Assembly (NCBI GenBank): GCA_036500605.1
Contig: DASYBU010000022.1
Coordinates: 57,828-121,827, forward strand
Length of the DNA: 64,000 bases
Source: JAFALK01 sp036500605
GTDB taxonomy: Bacteria; Pseudomonadota; Gammaproteobacteria; Burkholderiales; Burkholderiaceae_C
Direction of reading: 5' to 3'
Position numbers and translations under genes: made by a program. Positions 53,309 to 60,847 of this stretch are shown piece after piece (position 1 is the stretch's first letter; the number at the start of each line of letters is the position of its first letter). The notes under the pieces are model-generated. The model saw nothing but the letters and a program-made list of their open reading frames with translations, had not been told where the DNA came from and did not search any database.

Positions 53309-54075
53309 GCGACGTCCTGCTTCACGGCGTACCCGCGCCCCACTTGTTCGAGGCCCCGAGCGGCTGGCTCGCCCGACTTGCGCTGGCGCAAGGCTGTTCA
53401 CTTAACGAGCTGCTGCGCTTTCTGGATCTGCCGCGCGACGCTGACCACGATCTGCAACTGCAAGGGCCATTGATGGTGAAGCTGCGAGGCAAGTGCAGCT
53501 TGCCCGTGGAGGCGTTCGCCATTGCCGACCGTGTGATGGTCGGGCTTGTTCGCTCAGGCTTGGAGGCAGAGGACGCCTTGCTGAGGGACGAGCAAGGCGG
53601 CCCCCGATTTCGCTACTGCCCGTTGTGTCTCAAACAGCGGGGCGCTGGTCATTTTGAAATTCACTGGCGCTTCACCGACTGGAGATATTGCCCCATTCAC
53701 AAATGCCTGATGGAGGAGCGCTGCTGGAACTGTGAGGCTCCGTTGCTTTATCCACGCGACATTGCCGGGTCAGTTGCGGGCCGTGAAGGGCATGCCTCCC
53801 AGCGACGCTGCCTCGCCTGTTCGGTCGACTTGGCGGCGGCCAAACCATGTCTGGTCGACCCGTCATCTTCGAAGGTACTCATGGAGTACGAGGCCTTCTG
53901 GTTGCACAACGGGCGAGCGCTACTGGCTGCGCTTTCTCACGGGTACGCACGCATGCACCGTGGAACCATGGAGCTTGAAGACATCGGCGCCCGGGCCTAT
54001 CAGGCCTGGCTTCCGACGCCGTTTCAATGGGCCAAGGTGGAGCGTCGTATCAGGTCTTCCAGGACGAGCCTCTAG
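53305..54075 (+). CDS. TniQ family target-selection protein 2
   Basis: From ATG 53305, overlapping tniQ1 by 4 bp (ATGA), the protein has 256 residues. It shows the TniQ start (EAPSGWLARLALAQGCSLNE) and zinc-binding pairs (YCPLCLKQRG, YCPIHKCLMEERCWNCEAPL, RRCLACSVDL). It is clearly different from TniQ1. Two adjacent TniQ genes also occur in Tn6022/AbaR-type elements (tniD, tniE), as I recall. A frame open back to 53212 lies within tniQ1 and is not used. Confidence 0.85.
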   Translation: MSDVLLHGVPAPHLFEAPSGWLARLALAQGCSLNELLRFLDLPRDADHDLQLQGPLMVKLRGKCSLPVEAFAIADRVMVGLVRSGLEAEDALLRDEQGGPRFRYCPLCLKQRGAGHFEIHWRFTDWRYCPIHKCLMEERCWNCEAPLLYPRDIAGSVAGREGHASQRRCLACSVDLAAAKPCLVDPSSSKVLMEYEAFWLHNGRALLAALSHGYARMHRGTMELEDIGARAYQAWLPTPFQWAKVERRIRSSRTSL

Positions 54076-54333
54076 GCCGACATCGAGAAGCCCGCTCACC
54101 ATGAGACACCATCGCGCCATACCGGCTCATCCACTTGACCACATTCATGGGGCGGGGCGCGACATCGTTGGGAAGTTTTCGTTCGGCGGCAAACACGGTT
54201 GCGAAGTCATCTCGATATTCCTGAACGCCAGATCGAAAACTGATGGCTCAGATGGTGAGCTAGTTATCAATCAATCGTCGTATCGAACATTGACGCGGAA
54301 TCCGAACGCGACCGGCCATGGAGGAGACCTGCT

Positions 54334-56064
54334 ATGAAGCGTCTAGATCCGACCCTGGCGCCCGCGGCGAAGTCCAAGGCCATCGCAATCAGCGACTTTC
54401 TGGGAGTGCTTGACACCCGGCTGCGGGGCGTAGACGCGGGACCCACCTTGGTGGCGCTGCTCCAGATGTTGCTGACGGGTTCGACGCCACCCATGGAACT
54501 TGCGCCGCTGAGGAGGGCGCTGAAAAGGATCATCTCCACCAACGAGCAGACAGGATTCCTGGCGAAGGTCAAGGCGCTTCGGGCTGCTGCCGAAGTCGTC
54601 GCCACGACGAGTCGCCGATTCATTGATCCATTTTCTGGCGCCGCGCTGCAGGTTGCGCTGCTGGAAGAGGCCGTGAGCATGGCGCCGGACCTTCGCGGCC
54701 GGCTTCAACTGATCGCCACAATCCTGCGCGGCGAAGGTCTGATGGAGACACTCCTCTCTGAACCCATCGCACGAATTCCGCTGTCATGTGCCAGAGGTCG
54801 CGTGGAAGCGCTTGTCACGCCGACGACGGACGAGCTCTTCGCATGCGTCGCGGATCCAAAACTCCTTGAGATCAAGGGGCTTGCCGATGCTGAGCTTGAG
54901 ACGGCGATTCTCTGCTTGCGCCTTCGCTACATCGACATGCGCATCGGATTCGATCAGGATGGCCGCAGGTCATCCAAGCTAATCGATGATTTCGACGTCA
55001 CGGGCCTTCCACTTTGGCATCTGATCGCCGACGAGGCCTGCAGGCGTTCGGCAGTGACCCGGAGCATGCGCGTCATGTGCGATGCCCGATCCATTGCAAA
55101 AGTCCGCCTGTCTCTGTTGCCGGCCACGCCGGCGAACAGAACGCCAATGCCTTCAGTACCCCCGCCAGCCCTGCCTTCTTCGCCGCTGTCTGTCACGATA
55201 TGTCGATCGCCGATTCCGCCGAGTTCAGACAAGCAGGACAAAGCGGAGATCGAACGCCACTTGATCCTGGAGACGCCGTTGCCGGTCGCGCGCATGCCTG
55301 ATCTGGCCGACATCGATCGCAGTCATGGTCGATTGCGCCTTGAGTTTCCATGGGCGGAGAACGCGTTGTCCGCCATCTTCGATGAAGTTCGGGGTCGATC
55401 GGCCCTGGGGCTGATCGATCTGGCCATGCCTCCAACACTACTGGTCGGCCTGCCCGGCTCTGGAAAGTCGAGGTTGGGTCGACGGCTGGCCGAGGAGCTC
55501 AGATTGCCGTCCATTCTGGTCCCGTTGGGGGGATCGGCTGATTCAAAAGTTCTTTGTGGGACCAGCCGAGGATGGTCGACCGGCCGACCCAGCGACTTGG
55601 TCACGCACTTGGCCCAAATCGGTCAAGCGTCTGCCATGGTGCTGCTCGACGAAGTGGACAAGGCCGTGGGGTCGCACGGTCGAGACATCGGCATCACTTC
55701 ATACCTGCTTGGACTGCTTGAGCGCGAAACTGCTGCTCGGCACCGGGATTGTTTTCTCAAAACGGAGTGCGACTTGAGCCACCTGCAGTGGCTATTGACG
55801 GCCAATCGACTTTCAGCATTGCAGCCGGCGCTTCGTTCGCGCCTGAGAATCTTGCTGGTACGCGAGCCTTCACCCGAACATCACGGAACGATCGCCAGAC
55901 ACGCGATAGACGACATGGCAAAGCGATGGGGTATTGGACGAGATGTTCTCCCTGAAATCGACGAACTCGCATTGCCTTGGTCCTGCATGGGGAACGCGCG
56001 ACAGGTTTGTGCGGCGGTCGAGGCGGCGGTCATGAGCTGGGCGCGTGAGATTACGCGTCATTGA
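54334..56064 (+). CDS. Lon-like AAA+ ATPase without protease domain
   Basis: The 576-residue protein has an unrecognised N-terminal ~330 residues and a C-terminal AAA+ module. Walker A is GLPGSGKS (372-379), Walker B is VLLDEVDKA with D439-E440, sensor 1 is N491 in LLTANRL, and ALRSRLRILLV suggests an arginine finger. The module resembles that of Lon, but the protein stops where the protease domain would begin. It lies 258 bp after tniQ2 on the same strand, preceded by GGAGG. It could remodel the transposition complex or be cargo. Confidence 0.75.
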   Translation: MKRLDPTLAPAAKSKAIAISDFLGVLDTRLRGVDAGPTLVALLQMLLTGSTPPMELAPLRRALKRIISTNEQTGFLAKVKALRAAAEVVATTSRRFIDPFSGAALQVALLEEAVSMAPDLRGRLQLIATILRGEGLMETLLSEPIARIPLSCARGRVEALVTPTTDELFACVADPKLLEIKGLADAELETAILCLRLRYIDMRIGFDQDGRRSSKLIDDFDVTGLPLWHLIADEACRRSAVTRSMRVMCDARSIAKVRLSLLPATPANRTPMPSVPPPALPSSPLSVTICRSPIPPSSDKQDKAEIERHLILETPLPVARMPDLADIDRSHGRLRLEFPWAENALSAIFDEVRGRSALGLIDLAMPPTLLVGLPGSGKSRLGRRLAEELRLPSILVPLGGSADSKVLCGTSRGWSTGRPSDLVTHLAQIGQASAMVLLDEVDKAVGSHGRDIGITSYLLGLLERETAARHRDCFLKTECDLSHLQWLLTANRLSALQPALRSRLRILLVREPSPEHHGTIARHAIDDMAKRWGIGRDVLPEIDELALPWSCMGNARQVCAAVEAAVMSWAREITRH

Positions 56065-56237
56065 CAGCCTGTAGGACCAGAGCAGGCCACGCCATCGGAA
56101 GCCGTCATTATCGAAGGCCTCCATTCGGTGCTCGCCGGCGCCACGCGGCCCGGCGTGCTGATGATCGGCCGATTCGGGACGAACCTGCCTGGGCGCCGCA
56201 GCGAGGCCGGCTTTTTGCAGTCCGATCCATTGCAAGG

Positions 56238-56906
56238 TTAGGCGGTGCGTGCGTCCCGCAGTGTGTCCAGCTTTCCGCCAGGACGTTCCCAAGCGAGAGC
56301 AATTTCCTCTGCAACAGGCATCGGAAAGATATTGGACACCATGATCCAACTGTAGTCGTCTAGGCTTGCCAGCAACTTCGCGTTGTGAGCGGCATCGTCT
56401 GCAGTTAATACTTCCGGCGTGGCCAGGCCGGAAAGCGGCAGGTCTTCGTCGCTGTATGTGTCACGCCCCCCTTGGCGGCGCCCGACGCGCAAGTATGCGG
56501 TGCCCGGCACGGCTGCTAGTCGAACGCTGAAGATTGAAGGATCCACTTTGTTGGGGAACTTCGCGTGAAGCATAGGTAGCAAATCGTCCGCAAACTGAAT
56601 CTTTGAAGCATCAACTCTGAGCTCATCGGCGATCTCTACCAGCGCGGATATGGCCTGCTTGGGAGGAACGTAGAAAAACTCCTTGCGCTTGGCTACCCGA
56701 TGTTCGGCGAACCTCGCATGCAAGATCTTCTCTGTCGCGATGGGATCGGAGACGAGAGCATCGTAAAGAACGATGAAGTCCAGAGGCACTCCCGTGGCAG
56801 ACGAAATCTTCCGAGAACGCGTCTGCGTTCCCTTGTGTGTCCTGCCGATCTTCACCATTTGCGGAAAGGCGGGATTGAGCAGCACGTAAATGAATCCAGC
56901 AGTCAT
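56238..56906 (-). CDS. GIY-YIG superfamily protein (T5orf172/MUG113 type)
   Basis: From ATG 56906 the protein has 222 residues. Residues 1-95 form the T5orf172 domain: TAGFIYVLLNPAFPQMVKIG is the GIY-YIG-like start, with conserved Arg and Glu residues in KISSATGVPLDF and the ATEKILHARFAEHRV helix. Such domains occur in phage and mobile-element proteins and are thought to be nucleases. The C-terminal half is unrecognised. A frame open to 57290 on the same strand upstream is not used. Its stop overlaps GCCTAAC, and a palindrome lies 65 bp before its start (see findings). Confidence 0.75.
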   Translation of the reverse strand: MTAGFIYVLLNPAFPQMVKIGRTHKGTQTRSRKISSATGVPLDFIVLYDALVSDPIATEKILHARFAEHRVAKRKEFFYVPPKQAISALVEIADELRVDASKIQFADDLLPMLHAKFPNKVDPSIFSVRLAAVPGTAYLRVGRRQGGRDTYSDEDLPLSGLATPEVLTADDAAHNAKLLASLDDYSWIMVSNIFPMPVAEEIALAWERPGGKLDTLRDARTA

Positions 56907-56967
56907 GACGCAATGAAGTACGAATTTGTGGGGGAGGATGGGGCTGCCTGTCCAGCCTAGTTGTATA

Positions 56968-57003
56968 CGGATCGTTAACGATTTCCACGCTGCATTTGAG
57001 CAC
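56968..57003 (-). promoter_or_regulatory. Shared upstream element, copy 1 (palindrome ATCGTTAACGAT)
   Basis: About 36 bp here match the region at 60651-60686. Both contain the perfect palindrome ATCGTTAACGAT and a nearby TCAAATG (minus strand). Both lie 43-65 bp upstream of minus-strand accessory genes (GIY-YIG here, DUF695 there). It may be a shared operator or the border of a mobile cassette. Confidence 0.55.
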
Positions 57004-57222
57004 GCGAAGCAGCCAATGGCGATCATCACTGCACCAGAGTCGGAACCAAGGCGAGCGAGCTTCCCGGTGGACCCTCCTCGCTCGCAGCGCGAATTGAAGC
57101 CTGACATCGCCCCCTCCCGACGTCGGCTAACAGCCTTGAACCGTCCTCGCCAAATGGCCGACGGCTGTGCAGCGAAAGCGGTCTGAACCGCCCCGCGTTT
57201 CGCGGAGGCCCATTGGTTTAAG

Positions 57223-57438
57223 TCAGGCGGTCGCGGCCTGACCAGCGCGTTGTCGATGGTAATTGGCTTCGAACTCGGCCGGCGGAACATAGTCCAGCGG
57301 CGCCATCAGCCGATGATGGTTGAACCAGGATACCCACTCCAGTGTTGCCAGTTCCACGGCCTGTTTGGTCTTCCATGGCCCGCGCCGGTGAATGACCTCG
57401 GCCTTGTACAAGCCGTTGATCGTCTCGGCCAGCGCGTT
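57223..57438 (-). pseudogene. IS3 transposase orfB, C-terminal piece
   Basis: The piece reads NALAETINGLYKAEVIHRRG to the stop, the last part of an IS3 DDE integrase with the catalytic Glu in the LAETINGLYK region and the typical WFNHHRLMAPLDYVPP. Its N-terminal part lies at 58719-59411. The codons GDSYD there join directly to NALAET here once the IS110 insert is removed. Confidence 0.92.
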
Positions 57439-57450
57439 GACGCTCCTATG

Positions 57451-58503
57451 TCAAGCGGAGCCGCTGGAGTCCGCCAGGTCAGCGAGGATCAGTGGGTACA
57501 GCTCGCGGACGATATAACGTTTGAGGCAGCGATGAATTTCCTTCTTCGACAGACCGTCGCCAGTGCGCTTGACGACGTATTCGCGGGTGCGCGCCTCGCT
57601 TCGCATTCGAACCATAGCAATGGTCCAGAGGGCATTGTTGGCCTGCCGCTGGCCCCCGCGATTGAGTCGATGTCTGCTTGTCTTGCCTGAGGATGCTTCC
57701 AGGGGGCTGACGCCGCATAGCGCCGCTAGAGCAGCTTCGTTGCGCAATCTAGTCGGGTTGTCGCCGGCCGTGACGAGCAGCGTCGCCGCGGTCTGAGGTC
57801 CGACGCCGAAGCATGCGAGAAGTCGAGGCGCAGCCAGCTTCGTCAAGCGTGTGAGCTGCTTGTCGAGTTCGCGGAGTTCATCGTGCAGCGCATTCCAACG
57901 TCTCGCCAGCAGCCTCAATGTCGTCTTCAGGCTGTCGATGACTGGATTCACATCGGCATCGTCCGCAAGAGCGGCACAGGCTGCAACGCAGTGCTCTGGT
58001 TTGACCTTGAGGAGTGCATCTCGAATGACCGACGGCGCGCTGACCAGGAGGGCTCGAAGTTGGTTGACGGCCTGAGTCTTGGCCTTGACGGCGCTGCGAC
58101 GGGCAACGCTCAGCGTACGCAGAGCCTCAGCCATCCCGCTCTTAGCCTTCGGAACGCCAGCCGCATCGTTAGCCAGAACAGCGCGCGCGGCACTCTCAGC
58201 ATCGGTTGGGTCGCTCTTACCGCGATTGCGTCGTCGCGACCGGTTCGGCCGGTTGATCTCGAGAATCACAACCCCGTTCTCTTCGAGGAAGCGCGTCAGG
58301 CCAGCACCGTATGAGCTGGTGCCTTCAACGCCAGCCCTGCCAAGTCTGCCGAAGCTTCGAGCCCACGTCAGTAGCCCCTGGTACCCGGCAGTGTTCGTCG
58401 TGATCGACAGAACCCCCTTCACACGGCCAACTGAATCGATGACAACACCGACATGAACGTCGAGATGCGTATCGACACCGAGAATCACCTCTACTTGATC
58501 CAT
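57451..58503 (-). CDS. IS110-family DEDD transposase
   Basis: From ATG 58503, eight bases after GAGGAGG, it has 350 residues; an ATG at 58509 is too close to the ribosome site. The RuvC-like DEDD domain shows D in ILGVDTHLDVHVG, E in AGVEGTSSYG and the D pair in SDPTDAESAARAV. The Tnp_20 domain has CFGVGPQTAATLL and the serine-bearing LEASSGKTSRHRLNRGGQ. These residues act together as the recombinase in the bridge-RNA-guided family. It appears intact, so the element may still be active. Confidence 0.95.
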   Translation of the reverse strand: MDQVEVILGVDTHLDVHVGVVIDSVGRVKGVLSITTNTAGYQGLLTWARSFGRLGRAGVEGTSSYGAGLTRFLEENGVVILEINRPNRSRRRNRGKSDPTDAESAARAVLANDAAGVPKAKSGMAEALRTLSVARRSAVKAKTQAVNQLRALLVSAPSVIRDALLKVKPEHCVAACAALADDADVNPVIDSLKTTLRLLARRWNALHDELRELDKQLTRLTKLAAPRLLACFGVGPQTAATLLVTAGDNPTRLRNEAALAALCGVSPLEASSGKTSRHRLNRGGQRQANNALWTIAMVRMRSEARTREYVVKRTGDGLSKKEIHRCLKRYIVRELYPLILADLADSSGSA

Positions 58504-58718
58504 TTGCATATCCTCCTCGTTGAAGAAGGCATCGCCAACCTCAATAGCCGGACAGGACACTCAAGGTGCAGGACAAGGCTCCTATTAGGTCACATGCATT
58601 GAGCCCGACGGTGCTCGGGGAACGTCCGAAATGATCGACAGGTCAACGCGAAGGCATCGAGGCCAGTCGTAGCTCGGGTCAGACCAAATCGGCGTTCGAT
58701 GAGAATTCTGGACTGAGT
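58504..58718 (-). ncRNA. Candidate IS110 bridge RNA region
   Basis: The 215 bp between the element's left end and the transposase start are non-coding in the transposase frame. In IS110-group elements this region encodes the bridge RNA, with one loop pairing to the target and one to the element ends. Here the target would be the orfB sequence around GACAGCTACGAC/AACGCGCTGG. Assignment is by position and family knowledge; I did not fold it or pair the loops fully. Confidence 0.5.
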
Positions 58719-59411
58719 GTCGTAGCTGTCGCCCTTGGAGCCCACCGACGGCTCGATGCCCGCCTCGGCCAAGCGCTCGCTGTAGCGGATGCTGACGTAC
58801 TGCGAGCCGCGATCCGAGTGATGCACCAAGCCGTCGTCGTGGCTGGGCTTGCGGTCGTACAGCGCCTGCTCCAACGCGTCGAGCACGAACTCGGTGTGCA
58901 TCGAGCTGCTCTGGCGCCAGCCCACGATGCGGCGGCTGAACACGTCCACGACGAAGGCCACATAGACCCAGCCCTGCCAGGTCGAGACATAGGTGAAGTC
59001 CGAGACCCAGAGCTGGTTGGGCCGCTCGGCCTTGAACTGCCGATTGACCCGGTCCAGCGGGCATGGCGCCTTCGGGTCGGGAGTCGTTGTGCGCACAAGC
59101 TTGCCGCGGCGAACACCCTGCAGTCCTTGCTGGCGCATCAGCCGCTCGACGGTGCAGCGCGCTACCGGGATGCCCTCGCGATTGAGCTGTTGCCAGACCT
59201 TGTCGGCCCCGTAGACCTGCATGTTGGCCTGCCAGACGCGTTGGACATGCGGCACCAGGCTCGCATCGCGCTGAGCGCGTCGCGAGCGCAAGGCGGGGCA
59301 ACGCTTGCGCGCCGCGTGGCGCCAGTACGCCGATGGGGCGATCTGCAGGACGCGGCAGATCGACTCGACCCCAAGCTGCTGGCGATGCTGGTCGATGAAG
59401 GCCTTCAGGAC
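58719..59411 (-). pseudogene. IS3 transposase orfB, N-terminal piece
   Basis: The frame begins near 59411 (VLKAFIDQHRQQLGVESICR) and overlaps the orfA stop, as expected for expression by -1 frameshifting. It has the HTH_21 region (QVYGADKVWQQLNREGIPV) and the first two catalytic Asp residues (LWVSDFTYVS and GLVHHSDRGSQYVS). After SKGDSYD the sequence leaves the family where the IS110 element enters, and ends in about 42 unrelated residues. The rest lies at 57223-57438. Confidence 0.9.
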
Positions 59412-59728
59412 TTGATGCGGCGGTCGAGCTCCGCCTGGGCGAAAAACGCGCTGGCCAGCTTCAGAATCTCGTTGGCCTTGCGCAGCTCGCGGTTCTCGCG
59501 TTCAAGGTCCTTGATGCGCTGGGCCTCGGTCGTGGAGACGCCCTCGCGCTGGCCAGCATCGACTTCATGCTGCCGCACCCAGGTGTTCAGGGTCTGGGGC
59601 ACGCAGCCGATCTTGCCGGCGATGGACTCGATGGCCGCCCACAGGGACGGATGCTCGCCGCGGTGCTCAAGCACCATGCGCACAGCGCGCTCGCGGACTT
59701 CGGGTGAAAACTTCGTGGACTTCCTCAT
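59405..59728 (-). CDS. IS3 orfA (helix-turn-helix subunit)
   Basis: The 107-residue protein MRKSTKFSPEVRERAVRMVL onward has a helix-turn-helix and then a leucine-zipper-like helix (RIKDLERENRELRKANEILK), the usual OrfA layout. It normally fuses to OrfB by frameshift to give the active transposase. With orfB broken, only OrfA, often inhibitory, can be made. Confidence 0.92.
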   Translation of the reverse strand: MRKSTKFSPEVRERAVRMVLEHRGEHPSLWAAIESIAGKIGCVPQTLNTWVRQHEVDAGQREGVSTTEAQRIKDLERENRELRKANEILKLASAFFAQAELDRRIKS

Positions 59729-59800
59729 GGCTCTATTCTCTTCAGTTAGAGCCTCCTCAAAACCCGGGGCGGTTCAGTCGTTGCCGAGCGCAACAACGAA

Positions 59801-60091
59801 TCATTCGCTGACTGGCGGGTGGATAGTGAAGCTGGCAACAAAATCGACGCCAGTCACTGCTTCACCTGTGCTCCGAAGCGTGTACACCGCCTCAGAATCT
59901 GCCGCATCAAGTTGGCCATCGAAGGGGATCGAAAAGGCACCCGATCCATTCGCCTGCTCGAAGTTCAGCGCATGTTCGCCAACGTCGGATATGACGCCGT
60001 GCAACTGCCGTTGCTCGCGAACCTCGCCATTCGCACCGAGGTAGGTCAGTCCCACCAGGATCTTCTTTCCAAGGAACGATTCGACGATCAT
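59801..60091 (-). CDS. Small hypothetical protein
   Basis: The 96-residue protein (MIVESFLGKKILVGLTYLGA onward) has alternating beta-type patterns and an SIPFDGQLDAADSEAVYTLR segment. Similar small proteins of unknown function occur in mobile DNA, as far as I recall, but I cannot name a domain. It lies 73 bp downstream of the DUF695 gene on the same strand and 25 bp inside the edge of the IS3 element. It could be an immunity-type protein, but no toxin is seen. Confidence 0.6.
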   Translation of the reverse strand: MIVESFLGKKILVGLTYLGANGEVREQRQLHGVISDVGEHALNFEQANGSGAFSIPFDGQLDAADSEAVYTLRSTGEAVTGVDFVASFTIHPPVSE

Positions 60092-60164
60092 GGTTCAATC
60101 TTTGAGGTAGTCGGGGGCGTTAGGCAAGCGAAGCTTGCTATGGGAGGTCCGGCTGCCTGAAGGG

Positions 60165-60611
60165 TTAGACCACGCCGAGGTCATCGATCAATTCCTGGAA
60201 CTCAGACCAGGATTCATCCTTGTAGAACTTGATTTCAATCGGATACCTCTCATGCCCGGAAACGCTCGCGTTGAACTCGGCCATGAACTTATCGCGGTCA
60301 CCCACGTAGAACACGAACTCCCTTAATCCACAGCCCATCCGCCTATATGCCTCGACGCAGAAGTCAAGTCTTTCGATCTTCCCAAGGGCACCATCCAGCT
60401 TCATCATGCTCTCGTTGACTTGGATCGGCGGCATTCCGTTTCTGCTTGATCCGTCGTATCGCCAAGCAAATACGGTAAGCCACGGAAGAGCGAGCCGCAC
60501 TTCTTCTGCGGGCAACTCAGGGACGTAAGTCCACAAGATCGGTAGACCGTCCTTGTATGTTTCGACGACTACTCCTCGTGATTGCTCTGGTTCCGAAAAC
60601 GACTGACTCAT
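60165..60611 (-). CDS. DUF695 family protein
   Basis: The 148-residue protein contains the DUF695 pattern: GLPILWTYVPELPAEEVRLA, then LPWLTVFAWRYDGSSRNGMP and KLDFCVEAYRRMGCGLREFV-like sequence. The domain has no assigned function and is often found near toxin or cassette genes. The start is preceded by GGAGGGG-like sequence. The stop overlaps GTCTAAC, and the shared palindrome lies 43 bp upstream, as for the GIY-YIG gene. Confidence 0.75.
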   Translation of the reverse strand: MSQSFSEPEQSRGVVVETYKDGLPILWTYVPELPAEEVRLALPWLTVFAWRYDGSSRNGMPPIQVNESMMKLDGALGKIERLDFCVEAYRRMGCGLREFVFYVGDRDKFMAEFNASVSGHERYPIEIKFYKDESWSEFQELIDDLGVV

Positions 60612-60650
60612 GTGGGAGGGGCCAAGGTATCGGGCCTAAGGTGTTGAAGG

Positions 60651-60686
60651 CGGATCGTTAACGATCTCTACCGACATTTGATCACT
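60651..60686 (-). promoter_or_regulatory. Shared upstream element, copy 2 (palindrome ATCGTTAACGAT)
   Basis: This copy holds the 14-bp palindrome GATCGTTAACGATC at 60653-60666. Beyond the palindrome about 20 more bases resemble copy 1 at 56968, including TCAAATG on the minus strand. The element precedes the DUF695 gene. Confidence 0.55.
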
Positions 60687-60847
60687 TGCTCGACGGTGGG
60701 GATTGGTGAAATTCCCTCAGATTGGCAGGGACCGCAATCAGCCTAAAGTCGCCAATTGGTTTGCAGCGCCGGGCACGCGCACGCGGGTTGCCCTATAAAG
60801 CGGTCTGCTCGGCGCTGCGCCGAAACCTTGAATTCAGGCAGATTCCA

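Larger units (their letters stand above)
48081..56064 (+). mobile_element. Tn7-like transposition module (tnsA, tnsB, tnsC, two tniQ, AAA+)
   Basis: Seven genes on one strand make up the core: Xre, TnsA, TnsB, TnsC, TniQ1, TniQ2 and a Lon-like AAA+ protein. tnsA to tniQ2 overlap or nearly touch. TnsA with TnsB predicts cut-and-paste movement. Two TniQ proteins suggest two target choices. No TnsE and no CRISPR-Cas genes are in the window. The span given is the gene module, not the full element; a candidate end is at 44314 and the other end is not seen. Confidence 0.85.
57439..58718 (-). mobile_element. IS110-family element inserted in the IS3 orfB
   Basis: The 1,280-bp insert separates the two orfB pieces. 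At the two junctions the left match runs through GACA and the right match starts with CAACG (minus strand), so a CA dinucleotide is shared. This fits the 2-bp core exchange of IS110 elements, which leave no longer target duplication and lack long terminal repeats. It holds one transposase gene and a 215-bp non-coding region before it. Confidence 0.88.
57184..59776 (-). mobile_element. IS3-family element interrupted by an IS110 element
   Basis: The ends are inverted repeats, 23 of 26 bp identical, beginning TGAACCGCCCCG at 57184 and, on the other strand, at 59776. The 3-bp sequence GTC flanks both ends (57181-57183 and 59777-59779), the usual target duplication of IS3 elements. Removing the 1,280-bp insert leaves 1,313 bp, normal for this family. 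It carries orfA intact and orfB in two pieces. Confidence 0.92.

Noticed and set aside
60100..60172. A complete integron attC site between the DUF695 gene and the next small gene
   Set aside because: One half (GTCTAAC and following bases) looks right, but the matching GTTRRRY end and the paired inner arms are missing. Kept only as a shared-border observation.
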